Source: Micrasema longulum
Taxonomy: Eukaryota; Arthropoda; Insecta; Trichoptera; Brachycentridae
Length of the DNA stretch: 64,000 nt
Direction of reading: 5' to 3'
NCBI GenBank assembly: GCA_022494885.1
Contig: JAGVSM010001251.1
Location: 248,001 to 312,000, forward strand
Below, one piece after another: positions 22,150 through 34,769 of the stretch. Positions within the stretch are counted from its first letter, which is position 1. The number at the start of each line of letters is the position of its first letter. Below the pieces are notes generated by a model that saw nothing but the letters and a program-made list of their open reading frames with translations, was not told where the DNA came from and did not search any database. The translations under genes and the position numbers were made by a program.

Positions 22150-23190
22150 TAAAATATATTATCACAATAAATAGAAGCAAAACTAAACTGATGATTGTGG
22201 CCCGTGATGAGGAGCAAATTAATAAAAAAATGTTTAAAGCGACTCTGAAAAACGCAAAAGAGTTTGTGAACCATGGAAGCAAGATACCTGGGATGGTAAA
22301 ACAAGAAGAGAAGTCGACTGCCGCACACATCAAGCAAAGCTTGCGTTTAACGAAAAATCCAATATTTTCGAGTCAAACAACGTAACCTAAAACTCCATAA
22401 GCAACTTGACAACACATACGTATGAAGCATATTGATTCAATTCAATTAAATTCAATTCATTTATTTAAATATAACATATACTTTACAAACATACATTTAA
22501 TACGTACATATTATAAAAAAGAAAAAAATTACATGAAAGAGATTCATGTCAAAGTAGTAGGAGAATCCTGCTCCGGAAAACCCCTTCGGATACATGGAAC
22601 AGATCAATATCCAGAGCGATGTCGTTCAGCATAGCGGTAGCTCTTCCAAAAGGTATACCCATCGGCAGGCTGGTTCTGTATATCGGAATATGAAACAATC
22701 TATGCTGCCGCTGTCTTAGGTAATTATCAGGAACGTACAAACCAATGCTCATCATAATCTCAGGATTATCGACATTACCGCGCAACAATCGATAAACATT
22801 GATGTACCGTTGAAAAATATGGTGCTTTACCGAAAGAGATATAAAAAGACTTGAGGCTTTTGAGATGTAGTACTACAGAAGAATATTAGAGATTTCCTGG
22901 AGATACTACATCATTTATGACATTTCTCAGCAAATTCGAAGAAGAGAGGCACCTAACCAAAATCATCTCAGAAAGGCGGCACCAATGGATCGGCCACATT
23001 ATGCGCCATGGAATGACTGAGGGGACAAATCACAGAGGGCGCCCCCGACGTGAGTATTTGGAGCAAGTGTACGAAAATTTGAACCACGTCTCATGTGTTG
23101 AGCTAAAGAAGGCCACTGAGAATAAAGAACAATGGGGGTCGAGATGCAGGACTTTGCTGCAAACTAATCCCCAGGAGTGAGACTGTGAAG
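22150..23190 (+). pseudogene. LINE ORF2 remnant, interrupted by an antisense LINE
   Basis: The 5' piece reads NRSKTKLMIVARDE, the 'KTK.M.v' block that follows the palm domain. The 3' piece (about 22815-23180) reads TERDIKRLEAFEM-stop-YYRRILEISW, then ERHLTKIISERRHQWIGHIM and NHRGRPRREYLEQV. This is the standard C-terminal order of RTE/R1-like endonuclease-RT elements (L..eMw.yRRml.i.W ... WiGHi.R ... GRPR). The segment between them (about 22420-22800) belongs to another LINE in the opposite orientation. Frameshifts and stops make it a pseudogene. Confidence 0.85.
22420..22800 (-). pseudogene. Jockey/CR1-like LINE 3' end inserted antisense
   Basis: On the minus strand the ORF ends with RQHRLFHIPIYRTS, then FGRATAMLNDIALDIDLF. 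This resembles the last block of Jockey/CR1-type ORF2, where an R.R.F.iP..RT segment is followed by a hydrophobic LN.....DlF. After the stop the sequence runs to a tail whose antisense is repeats of TTCAATTCAATTAAATTCAA, a (TTGAA)n-type terminus. It splits the + strand LINE, so it is the younger insertion. Confidence 0.75.
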
Positions 23191-23194
23191 AAAG

Positions 23195-24700
23195 ATTAGT
23201 TATAATATGTACATTTTCATATACAATATACATACTTCGATATAATATTATATTCATACTTATTTATTATAAATAAACATTATAAATTTATTTCATAATA
23301 TGTACTTAATTTTTTTTTTTAATTCATGTCTGTTTACCCTTTTGCTAATAATACGTTCATGTATTTTATTCGTCGCTAAAAATGGGTTCCTTAGTATAGG
23401 AACCGATAGATCCTTACAAGTATTATGTATATTCACCACAAGTATACTCACCGCACTGTTTCGCTTGTTTGAATTATTCTTAGTGCTTAAGAAGAATACA
23501 GGTTTGTAACTTAATATATCTGATTTTTTAAATATATAAATAAATAATTAAGAAAAAATAAACGTTGTCTCACAAATAATAGCTTATTTAAAATCTTGTT
23601 TGCATTTAAGGAATACCTAATAACTAAAAAGTGAAAATCAATAAGATTTTAACAGAAATGAAGAATCTTTTAAAGAAATATGAAAAACTAGAATCTGTAA
23701 CATCCTCAATGTTTGAACTGTCACATTTCTCAAACTCTTTTATCCGTTAATTTTCGTGAAGTCCGAAAATATATCTTATACTGGTTCACTAAATTTAATA
23801 TAATAAACGGTTCGGAATAAAATATCCTTGAAAAGATTTACAGTATTAAAATGTGTGAAGTGTTTTCGATTTAGACACCCTTGGAAGTATTACACAATTT
23901 TAGCATCGGAGGAACGAATAGATAAACAAACAAAAAACTTATCGCTTATTGAAAATATTTATAAAGGTTCTAAAGCTCATAAAAGCTCGCGAGGACGGGT
24001 GCCCTTGTACAGTTAAAGTCGAGTTATGTAAACTTTCCCGCGCAGCAGACGCAGGCGTAAATAACATGTCAAACACACGGGACTCCGTTTGTTTTGTTTT
24101 CACTCTTCAGTGGGCACTCTGACGGCGGACAATGGCACTCGACGCGCGAAAAAGCGGTCAGAGATTTCGCGAAATAAATTCACTCATCTTCGCTTATGTC
24201 CACAGCTGGCGGTGATGGAAAAAGTCGGGGTAACTCGGCCACATGTGGCACCCAGCGTGACCAATCTGATTCGCTGCCATACCGTGTCAATGATACGGTG
24301 TACGGATTTTTGTACTCCACTTTATTCAATTCGATTCTGAAATTAATAATTTGAACCTTTATAAAAATAAATATGATTAAACAATTTAAGTATGTAACAT
24401 TGTTGATATACATATTTATCAATTTTTTCGTATTATAATAAAACGAATGCATGCATTATTGATCATTTGTCAAAGTAAGAAACATTTTAACTGTTGTGTA
24501 GGTTCGATTATTTTCAGTTTGGTCTTTTGGGAGATTTGCGTTTATTCCATTACAGTAATCTAGACGCAAAACGACATAAACATTCACAAGAGCTTTAATT
24601 GCAACTATAGAAATATTTCTACATACGGATTTGATTTGTCAGAAAAGTTTCTAAAGATTGTCGGGGATAAATATTTTTGTTTATTTTTCTTTATTTCGTA
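23195..24700. other. AT-rich intronic sequence, no gene seen
   Basis: A moderately GC-rich piece at 24000-24300 holds an 83-codon ORF without a recognisable domain. Nothing else is supported. Confidence 0.4.
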
Positions 24701-24704
24701 CAGA

Positions 24705-24965
24705 GCAGCGTATAATCATCATCATTCCTCTTCCGTACGTAATGGCACATAGGGAACTGCATTGGTACACCAATCGCAACATATTTTGATAATTTTTGTT
24801 ACATAAAGGTAAGATGATCTTCAAATTTCAATCCAGGGTTTATGAAATATTCTACTGTAAAAACATTTTTTTTTCAATTTTTCAAATAAATATTTTGCTT
24901 CAAACGTGCTGGGAATCGGACCCACGACCCCTCGTTTAGTTGGAATTGATATGTTAATTCTTTTT
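24705..24965 (-). mobile_element. tRNA-derived SINE (family B), copy 1
   Basis: The minus strand carries GGGTCCGATTCCCAGCACG (B box) near 24905-24925. Then come the family body (antisense AAAGGTAAGATGATCTTCAA) and the tail segment matching GGTGTACCAATGCAG. Related copies lie at 25245-25500, 33783-34000 and 47545-47770. Confidence 0.72.
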
Positions 24966-25244
24966 TTTAATTTACTAATATATATATAAGTAGAGTATTT
25001 TTCCCAAAAAAATGGGATAAACCCATAGTAAATAGAGGAATCAGGATATTGCAATACAATGAGCGAACATAATAATATAGTGTAATAAACTATAAATTAT
25101 TATTTTCACGTGTATACTTACAACAATATAAAAGTTATAAGTTAATGTAAAAATATTATAAAATGATTTATATTAAAAATCAGTTTTAAAACATGTTTAA
25201 AAAAATATAAAAAAGGCTTTTGAATTATTTTGTTAGAAGTCACG

Positions 25245-25500
25245 GTTCTTTCAAACAATCATACTCCTATCTGCATCCGATGGTGCACTGCAATTTTACA
25301 CTAAATAGAGCTATTTTTCAATATCTTTTACATGAAGGTAAAGTTATCAGTCTCGCGCTTCAGGTGCCAGTCCAGGGACATTGAAATTTCTCAGTGTGAA
25401 ACCTACTTTAAGTGAATATTTTTTGGAGACATTTCGAGAAATCGAATCCGAGTCTTCAAGCATGGTAAGCATGCACACCACTGCACTACAATGTGGACCA
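25245..25500 (-). mobile_element. tRNA-derived SINE (family B), copy 2
   Basis: The minus strand shows an A-box-like GCAGTGGTGTGCATGC and the B box GGATTCGATTTC at about 25440-25495. Next comes the body with CCCTGGACTGGCACCTGAAG, then the tail with GTGCACCATCGGATGC. It lies about 280 bp from copy 1 in the same orientation. It is the most complete head of the family here. ORFs across it are chance. Confidence 0.75.
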
Positions 25501-25509
25501 CAATGTGGA

Positions 25510-27345
25510 CAATGCGGACTTATCTTCACTCAATTTCCCTTTTTCATATTTTTAACTGATAGCTGAGAGTAGCCCTCGAGTTGAAAACAGTCGTCAAGGT
25601 TTCTGGTTTTATTTTACACGCATATCTGTATTGTTCCTCCGACCGGATACTGAAAATTAAAAATAATACCAATGTACGTACGGAAGCAAATAAAATAAAA
25701 TACCGAGTAGACTACCTACACATATAATTAAAAACGAAAACACTGTAAAAAAAATAAAAGCAAGTATTGTGTTTTTTTAAAACTTCGTTAACTTGTGAAA
25801 CGGTTGTATAGTGATTCATAAAAATGTAAGACGCAGCTGTGTGGGCAATTTGAATGACTACATGTGCACTTTTGACATCTCCATTAAATGCCTCGCTATT
25901 TCCTGTTATAGTCTATTACTAAGCCGGCAATTCAACTTTCTGTACCTCAACTTCCTCGGCCGCCTTGCGACTGCACACTTGCGCAGGAAGAGAAAATAGA
26001 AAATACACACACTGGAGGAAAGTAAGCGGTTTTAGCCACTCGGGTAACTGCATCTACTTCCGCCGGAAACACAATCTCATCGTCTAATTGAAGGATTTCC
26101 TGTTTTAAGGCGCCCCTTTTCTCTGACAAACATCCCCATACATGGTTTACTCTTTCTGTGCGTTTATTAAATCTCGCCTTTGTTTTACTGAGAAACTGTT
26201 TACTAAATTAAAAAGATTTTTGCCGTATTTTTTTACAGAAACTTTTCGAACAAAGTATTTTTTATTTAATTAGTGTTAATTTGGTGCTAGATTTTATCAT
26301 ATTGATCAAAACTTTAATATTTTAAAGTACTTCTTAAATAATTTATTCAATTAATAAAAAAATCAAAGTATTAAACACGATATAATTCATGACGTTATTG
26401 TATTGCATTGTATTTTTTAGTAATTAAAAAATACACATATGCTATTAAATATACCATTTTCGCAATTTTTTTTTAATGTAGAGACGTTTTTAGCTTCCTT
26501 TATATTCATTACCAACTCAGTAAAAACTTTTGAGCCTTAAAAAAACAAATTATTTTAATAAATTTCTTGTCATCTGTTGCCAAAAATATTGTTTATAATC
26601 TCGAATAAAAAAAAGAAATATTTAAGAAATAAGTTTAATTAAATATTATATAAGTTATTTTGAAGTAATCACTATTTTTAATTTTTTGATACGTTATAAT
26701 GATTTCTTCAAGTAGGTTTTATACATTATGAATTGTAGATTTAATAAGTTTTTGAAATTTGATTTGTGGTCTTTGCGCTGGTGACAATAATTATATTTTC
26801 GGCAGAAAATCTTTTTTTCGCTCTTAAATTTATTATTCAAAATCCGCAATCAATGTTGGCAGCTAAATTTAAAGTAAGCGTGTGTTACTAAGGATTTTGA
26901 TATGGCGTCGAACAAATTTACCATCAAAGAACATCCCTTGTGGGGAGTCTATTTTCATTAGAATACGTATATGCAAATATCTTATGTAATATTATCCCGA
27001 ATGATATCATAGCATTATGCCGTATATTTAATACGCGCAGACCCTTCTTGTACAAGATAAACGTTTCTCCTAATAATATACGCCTATACGGCTCATTACA
27101 TGAACAGAGGCGTAATACACACTCCTCAGATACCAGTAGAAGCCTAATGCTATTTTTATGCTAATTCTCCAGTATTTCTTGAAACTTTACAGTCTGACAA
27201 ACAATGGTATCATTTCATACAATAACATATCTTTTTTCCTTCCTTCCACATCTTATGGTGCATAAGGCATTTCAACATTTACAATATCAACATCGGCGTT
27301 AATTCAATAATTAATTACACTAATGCATTCAAGTAATTGATTAAA
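25510..27345. other. AT-rich intronic sequence, no gene seen
   Basis: No exon or element was recognised. The ORFs at 25811-25999 and 25947-26129 overlap on opposite strands in a slightly GC-richer patch. Confidence 0.4.
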
Positions 27346-27349
27346 TTTT

Positions 27350-27760
27350 TATTTACTGGATCAGGTAACAAAGGAGTCTAAGTCATTTTAAAAATTCAAA
27401 TCTGGTTTGAGTAATTAGTTTGTTCGAACAAAAATGGATTACTGCGATAGAATGTAGAATAACTGGTGAACAACCAAAATGTATTTATAAATGTAAAATC
27501 TAATAGGAAGTGGTATAATGTTTAAAGTTTAATGATATGTATAAACTTAATATGTATGTATAAAATATCATATGAATATGTTTATGCGAATTTACTCGTC
27601 TAGGGATATATGTGTGTATGTATAGTTATGAATGCATTACATCTGCCCCGACTCAACACAGATTTCCTAGCGAGTCAGGGCAAGTTCACAGGCATGAGTT
27701 GTTCTTGATTGTGTTGCATTAAACTGTGTCTCTGTTTCTAATAAATGCAAATACAATATT
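27350..27760 (+). mobile_element. LINE family K 3' end, copy 1
   Basis: It matches 46960-47365 in order: TTTACTGGATCAGGT, AAATTCAAATCTGGTTTGAG, TGCGATAGAAT, AATAACTGGTGAAC. It then shares the 3' UTR words ACTCAACACAGATTT, CTAGCGAGTC, TTCACAGGCATGAGT and CTAATAAATG. Only the last roughly 40 codons and the 3' UTR remain. Confidence 0.82.
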
Positions 27761-28261
27761 ATTAATAATTTAAAAAATAATGAAAAAGTTCTTCATTGAA
27801 AATTCTTGGTGGCAGTTCTTTGGAATTTATTATTTAAAAAAAGACCAGTGAACATTTAATCCACAAATTTGAAATAATCAAGGAGTTATTATTAAGTCGT
27901 TGAAAAAAATATATATTATAATATGTTTATTACCTGGTAACAATTTTAAATCTGCTTTAGATAAAATAATATTAATTTAAAAGATTTTAATATAATTTAG
28001 AATTTTTGGCGATTTTGTATGAAAAGGATCTATTTTATAATATTAAGGCAGACTACACAATGAATTACACAAAATTAGTGCTTTAAATAAAGATGTTTCT
28101 TATTTGCTGTTCATGAACGTACTTGATTAGACATAAAGTGATTGATTTATTAAAAGTTCGGATGCTGAATTCTCGTGCAATTCTACCCAGGCGGTGCGCG
28201 ACACGCACAGCTCCTATTATACCTTCGAAATTCTGCATTCAATTTATCTATAACTTGATTT

Positions 28262-28293
28262 ATACTAACTTTAGTGTTTGTTGGTTGTTACAG
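28262..28293 (+). promoter_or_regulatory. Branch point and 3' splice site of the CELF exon
   Basis: ACTAAC at 28264-28269 is a good branch-point match (candidate A at 28268), 26 nt before the exon. It is followed by a T-rich tract and TTACAG ending at 28293. Confidence 0.8.
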
Positions 28294-28373
28294 GGTGTGC
28301 TTTCGTCAAGTTTAGTTCCCATCAAGAGGCACAAGCGGCAATCAACACACTGCACGGAAGTCAAACTATGCCG
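28294..28373 (+). CDS. bru3: CELF4/Bruno-3-like RNA-binding protein, RRM2 exon (80 nt, partial)
   Basis: This internal exon encodes (G)[13 protein letters not shown], then [13 protein letters not shown]. It starts with two bases that complete a Gly codon (split codon G|GG) and ends at a codon boundary. GCAFVKF is the RNP1 octamer on beta strand 3 of RRM2. The following helix and HGSQTMP are the wording typical of CELF3-6 (insect Bruno-3) rather than CELF1/2 or arrest, which read QTMEGCSSP. The 80-nt length fits the small exon known at this place in CELF genes. Splice sites are strong: TTACAG before and GTAAGTG after. The protein regulates alternative splicing and translation by binding U/G-rich RNA. 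The remaining exons lie outside the window. The symbol is by subgroup; orthology was not tested. Confidence 0.93.
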
Positions 28374-28380
28374 GTAAGTG
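28374..28380 (+). promoter_or_regulatory. 5' splice site of the CELF exon
   Basis: CCG|GTAAGTG is a near-perfect U1 match, directly after the Pro codon. Confidence 0.9.
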
Positions 28381-28384
28381 AATG

Positions 28385-31300
28385 ATTTATTAAATGATTT
28401 TGCTAATTATGTTGCATCATTTCAAGAATGAATTATTTATCTAAAATATAAAACAATCACATGCGAGTAAAATTATTGTGTCTTTTACTCTTTGACAACA
28501 GATAAGCGAAGACAAATACTTTATGAGATTTGTTTACGGGTACCGGTTCGGATATAAAGAAGTCAGATGATATTCTTTAATGAAATGTTACAAACGAAAC
28601 AATTTTGAAAATTACCTGTCGATCATGTCGAATTTTACATTGAGTTCGGTGGATATTATTGACATCAAAAGCGTGCATGATGTATAATACTCTCATTTAT
28701 TTCCATAAAACATATTGAACAGTTAGTTTTTTTTTTAAAACATCGTGATACTTCTCCTTGTAATATTTATTTTATAATTTCAATAAACTATTTTGCGCGA
28801 TAATTCTTTATTGGTAAAAAATAATTGTAAAATTTGATAATGCAAAAAATAATACGAATATCAAAGCCACCCCTGAACTGAATAAACAACCCTTTCTTAA
28901 AAAAGAAGAAGCCTCTTAAAAAAATCATTATTCCTTTCAAACAATTAATTTAAAATATAAGATAATGGTGTTCATCCGAGAACTTAATTTCTTGATAATA
29001 GTTTATTTTTGCAAAGTAAAAAGCGCGGTCTGTTATTATTATGATATTTTCGTCAAAAGCCTCCTTTCAAGGGGTAAGGGTAATTTTCTATCATTATAGC
29101 ATTTGGAAGTTGGCCAAAAAACTGTATACTTTGCTTTCTTTATTACTTTTTCAGAATGGTTAACCTTTTTTTCTTGGAAAGTTTACATAAATTTCAATTA
29201 AGAAAGTCTGGATTTAAAACAAATTATATTGTCATGATAATAATTTATTCGCATTATGCGAAAATACAGTACATTTAGTCAGTCGCAGTTTCCTTATTCA
29301 TATTATTCAAAAACATGCTCAGAATTTATATTTTTTACGTATTTATTTGAGAGTCCACAGATAGTGAGAGTTAAGCCTTTTACTTTTTTATGCGAAAGCG
29401 TTGCGTGATGTGCCTGTTTCATTTAAACTGAAAATTTATAGGGCCCGGGTTTACGGTTTGGAACGAATCTCGATTTTTAATTTATAAACATACAATTCAA
29501 AATCAGTTTAATCTTTTATTGCAAATTTATATTATCTGACTTACGATTCGATAACTGTACAATTCTTATATTATGCGATTCATAAACTGCAGACCAATGT
29601 TTGCCAAATCCCCCGTAACAAGATTTCTAGCCAACCCAATATCTGGTAGAATGACCACACTTGCCTGAGGCTTTACATTTATTTCCAACCCTTTTTTAGA
29701 CCCATGCCGCCCATGCCCGCCTATCATGTGCATAGAATATTAATAAAACAAAGTAGTTGTTTGAATAATCTCATCATCCCAAAATAGTATTGGCGTAATA
29801 GTCCTTTTTTGCGCGAGTCAAACCATGAACTTATCTGAGTTAGAAAAAGAAACTTGTTGGAAGCGCATTGGAGTTTTGAGGAGTAAGTGGTAGGTTCTAG
29901 CGGCTAAGTACGCACTGTTGTTGGGTATTCGTTAGATCTCTCAATAGTAATATAGCCACCTTCTTCTAGAGAAAGGGGGGTAGTACGACCCACCTACGAC
30001 GTAGTTACGGTGTCACGCTTTTGTAATGGAAATCTGTGAATGTATAAAGTTTCTTATTTTACCCTGGCGGACTTTCTTCTCAGTATTTTTCTTCGTTTAA
30101 TCTTATTTATGTTGGCGTATAGCTCTGTTTTGTAAAACATGAATTCTGTCTCTTGAAAATGTGATTTTTAATGTAAGCATTCTCCAAGATACGCGCAAAT
30201 AAATATGTATTTATGCCTCGTAATATAATCCGAGCTAATTTGGTTTCAAACATGTTTTTAGATTGCGACAGTAATTATGTCTCATTTCGAAAAAAAAATT
30301 ATCAACAAAGAGCCAGATTCTTTAAGACCTTTTAATACATATAACATCTTTAATTTACCTTAGCTGAGTAGCGTTATGTATTTTTAATTACACTTTTCTA
30401 CCTACTTTAGAAAACTTATTTATTTATTTAATTTATTTATCGGATGATTTTTTAAATATTGATTTGCATAATGAATATTTGAGTTTTTTCTTAATATTTT
30501 CGTATAGTATGTATTTTTGAGTTTAACCAGATTAAATAACCATGAATGCATGACGAAAATATGACATCACCCGTTAAATTCAACACGTGTTTCGATGTCA
30601 GTTATACTTTTTTTTATATACACTTGTATTCTTCTAAAGAAATTCAGCAAAAGATGCGTAATATTATATTTCAAAACATGATATTCATTGCCAGAAAACA
30701 TTATGAAACATTGGGACACAAAGAAAGTAATTTCCTTTAGTAAATAATAGTTTCCCTTGTCGGTGAAATATAACCGAGGTACGACGTGGAGCTACCGGTG
30801 ACCTATTTCCGATTTTCATTTCCAAATGCTGGCTGCTTGTCAGTGAGAGGAGGTTGACACGTTTATATTTGTGACAGTAGAAGGGAGGAAGGGTTTCTGT
30901 TATTCAGCGGTGCGTGAGTTCCAATCCATTCGTCCAATTTACTATCAGGCACTCCACAAATCAGCACAATTCTATACCACGTTGCGCGGACAGCAAACAG
31001 CAACTGATCCGCTCTTATTTTTATGTGCCGGATTTACTAGATTAAAATACAACTGAAAAAACTAACAATTGATGTCTTATTTTTACTAGCAGCTGATTTT
31101 TTATAGAATCTCATTCCAAAGGTACTTTTGAATTTATTTAATTTTTCAAAAAACAAGTAGTATTAGGTAACTTGTAAAAGAAAACGGTTGATGACCGATG
31201 TTTTATTTTAAAACATCAATACATTAATAAGTAAATTAGAGTTTTATTTATATTTATTTATTTTAAATACATATATATATATATGAAGTGAAATTAATGA

Positions 31301-33775
31301 AAAGTTATTTAAAAAAATATTTTTTCGAGTTTGTTTTTTTTTTTGTTTTCGGAGGATGAAGGTGTCAGCGATATTTTTGCTCATTGAATTAAATAATGCT
31401 TATTATCAAAAAAAGTAATCATAAACATGTGCTTTGCAAAATGTCATGTCTTAGCGACAACCTACAATATTAATCGGGAAAAAAAAATAGAATCGGTCGA
31501 TTTTTTTTTAAACGCGTTTAATTTATAAACCATTTATAAAAAAAAGACACATTATGCTTATAATATTCAACTAGCCATAAATAAAACAATTCCTATAGTC
31601 GGAGATTAATAATTACAAAAATATTTTGTTTAATATTTTATATACGATTGTTTATTCAAAAGAAATTTATGTATAAGCAATAAACCCCTTAGTTCTTTCT
31701 ACATAAAATAAGTCATTTATCTGCACCAAAAATATTTTTAAAAATCAATAATTTTTAGGGTGTGTTTTGGTGAAAATTGACCAAATCGGTTGCACGACAA
31801 CAGTTAGATAAAACGGCCCTAAAAGCAGAATTTCACAAAAAAAAAATTATAAATTTGAAGTATTATTAGATCCTTAAGCTTTATATTTTTCATTGCCGAT
31901 TTTAAAACGTTTATTAATGGGATTTAAAAAAAAACTAATACAATAACTAATGATTCAGATTTAACTTTAAACTCTGGTTAAATAAGATTTGAAACGATGA
32001 CTCGATTCATAAATAAATAGATATTTACTTCCAAAAGAGGCACTAGCGTCATAATTTTTCATTTCATTGCACATTTATCTTCTATTAAACAAAAAGGCGA
32101 TACTTGAAATACGCTATTGGTTGTGTATGTATGCATACACAGATAATGCCTTTAACACCCACCACTGATATAAACTCCCTTTAGCCAGCCGAGAATTTAA
32201 CAGCCTCGAGAATATCCCAAGTATGTACAAGGGAAAACATCATTTACAAAACAAATATCTTAAAATTATTTCGGTTTTAGGCCGCTTTTAAGGAAACATT
32301 CGCGGTCTAATTAGATGAGAAATGAGGTATTTAAAATTATTCTGCCATTTTCTTTGTGCTGTGTTTCAAAATATTTTAGTAGCATCTGCTCTTGCGTCCT
32401 ATCGAGTGAACATCCGCGATTCTTTTGATAACTTTTTGTTCGCATCTTCCTACTTAAAACATTGGAAGACGTTTTAATAACAATGAAAATTCAAAAAAGA
32501 TACGAAAAGTTTATTTCAATTATCATACTTATTTGTTAAATTCTACTTTTAAAACCTAGAGTTTTCATCTGTTTTCTTGTATATGTCTTCTCCTATTTTA
32601 ATCATTGATGTTTGGTACGTTTGTTAAATCGTCAGAAATTTTTAATAGCGGCACATTTTTGAATTTCTCATGTTGTTTCGGTGTTTGAGTTACCGTGGAT
32701 TTTACGAAATCATTATTAAATTCTTCATACTTGCTAAATAAAACGTTTATGTATAATCTTTGTTAATCAAAATATACTCGTAATAAAGAAAAAACTTAAA
32801 CACACAAAGTTTTCTCATTTTTCAAATTCATATTACGGGAAATTAATAAATGCCTAATGTTTTCGTTTTACATTAAAAAAAGTTTATGTTTATTTACTTT
32901 TCAAACTTGCTCGTTCATTTAAAATATATTAAATATAGATTTATAATATTGAATATTCAAAATGAGGTTAAAAAGGCTGCTTGTAAAATAAAACAACATA
33001 AAACATTTCAATAATCAATGTGATTATCTTTTCGTCAGAGGCCGTGCCGGCCCATTTGCCATATCTGTCGCGCGCGAATAATGCAAAAAGTTCATTTTTT
33101 GCATGTTGGGGCGAGTTGCTATCCCAGTACTTTAATCCCCGTTAGCTAAAACTCAAAGAACGGATATTCAAATAAATTTTTCAATCAAAAAAATTGAGAA
33201 TTCAATTCAATAATTTAAAAGATGCGCTTAACTTTTTTTACTTTTTACTCTAACGGACGTGACGAGAATTAACTAGCAAATAACGGTCGACAAAAACTGA
33301 CTGTTTTTATTTTATATTACAGATTCGTCGCTATTCAATGTTAATCGCTTATTTATCGAACTTGAGTAGACATTTAATATTTTATTAAACCAGTAAAGTT
33401 TTTATTGCACTATTGTGAGTGACAGGTTCTTCATCATTACATTTAGATTTCTTCGAACAACAAAAATTAAATTGAGGCCCAAAACGCGATATTTCTACTA
33501 CCCAAATTTTAGAACCCGAGATTCTACTCAACTGAGGCCCGTAGGGCTGAATATTCTACCATGTGACGGTCGACAACAACCGACTGTTGCCTTCTAGTGT
33601 GACATAATTTTAAAATACATACTACGAGTACGTTGCAAAATATAAATTAATTCAATATACATGTCAACAGGTTTATTTTACTTAAATATGTTTTGCATTT
33701 AATAAACAACTACCTTGGAATTCCTCAGGTTTATGTTTTTTCCTAATGTTTTTTTTTTATTCATTAAAATATTTT
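28385..33775. other. AT-rich intronic sequence, no gene or element recognised
   Basis: This is a comparatively element-poor stretch. It has an (AT)n run at 31271-31283 and a GC-richer, T-poor patch at 29850-30010. ORFs of about 60 codons show no domain. Intronic regulatory elements are possible but cannot be identified by eye. Confidence 0.45.
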
Positions 33776-33782
33776 CAGAATA

Positions 33783-34000
33783 TATGAAAGAGGTCTCGGG
33801 TTTGATTCCCGACATGGTTGACGTGAAATATCAATTTTGAAAAGTGTTTGCACACAATAATATTTCATAGTCCCTGTACTGGCACCTAAAGTGTAAGGCT
33901 AATCATCTTACCTTGTTACAAAAAAATAAAATAAGGTACGCTGCGGTTGGTGTATCAATACAGTGTGCACCATTATATGCGGAAAGGGAACGATGCTGCT
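33783..34000 (+). mobile_element. tRNA-derived SINE (family B), copy 3
   Basis: GGTCTCGGGTTTGATTCCCG (33792-33811) holds the B box. The body CCCTGTACTGGCACCTAAAG and ATCTTACCTTGTTAC follow, then GGTTGGTGTATCAATACAG. It is in the opposite orientation to the copies at 24.7 and 25.2 kb. The A-box half is missing. Confidence 0.75.
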
Positions 34001-34617
34001 AATATTTTTTTTAATTTGGTCTTTAGTTGTTTGATATTGTTTTTTTATAAAAGAATTTCATGAAGACATTTGAGAGAACGAAACTTTATTAAATATGATT
34101 TATTAATTTAAAAATGCAGCTTTATTTTACGACAATGACTTGGATAATGATGTACCTACGTATGTATTAAGATGTCCGCTTCCCTCAAATATTTTTTATG
34201 TTGGAATTCTGGTGTTGGGTTTTTTTTCCTAAATGTATTTTGGTAATCACCCTTCGGCAAGGGACAAGCTCTTCTTCTCGGGTCATGCCCTTTTACCTTT
34301 TAAACGTCTTCATAAAAGGATCTAATAAAAATACTTAACGAAAAATTCCTTTGATGCCGGAATATTCCCATTTTATTGATTTACTAGGTACGTTCTCCTA
34401 AATACCACCATCTTTGAATTACTCGCCATATTTTTCGAGAAACAAGGAAAATTATTATTTTGGGTCCATAACATAAGGTCTAGTCTTCTATTTTCTTAAT
34501 AAAAATAAATACTTTGAAATCTGCCTCTCGATAAAGTGGTTAGTGGTTATGCCAACAGTCCAATGGAATAGGTTATTCTATAACAAGTCACAGTAGAAAC
34601 ATATAACTCGATCCTCA

Positions 34618-34765
34618 CAAATAATAATAATAATAGTAAATCTTTATTAACCATATTATAAAAATACAATGCGATAAATACAAAAAAATAGAACAACGGT
34701 ATTCATTGGTAAATAGTGGACTTATTGCCACTAGTAATTTCTTACAACCTTACCAAAAACAAATA
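34618..34765 (-). mobile_element. LINE 3' end with AAT-type tail
   Basis: On the minus strand it reads through AGTGGCAATAAGTCCACT, a short hairpin, to AATAAAGATTTACTATTATT at the end. Simple AAT repeats at a non-LTR 3' terminus are characteristic of CR1/L2-like elements. No coding part was recognised. Confidence 0.5.
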
Positions 34766-34769
34766 AAAA

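Larger units (their letters stand above)
1..28293 (+). other. Upstream intron of the CELF4/Bruno-3-like gene (inferred)
   Basis: This is the interval before the acceptor at 28292-28293. I found no host exon in it, only mobile-element remnants and AT-rich sequence. A TACTAAC-like branch point (ACTAAC, candidate A at 28268) and a T-rich tract precede the AG. The reading as a single intron is inferred: a short undetected exon or nested gene would break it. Confidence 0.6.

Noticed and set aside
28123..28377. 84-codon ORF covering the CELF exon
   Set aside because: It is in the wrong frame. The real coding frame is the one giving GCAFVKF between the splice sites.
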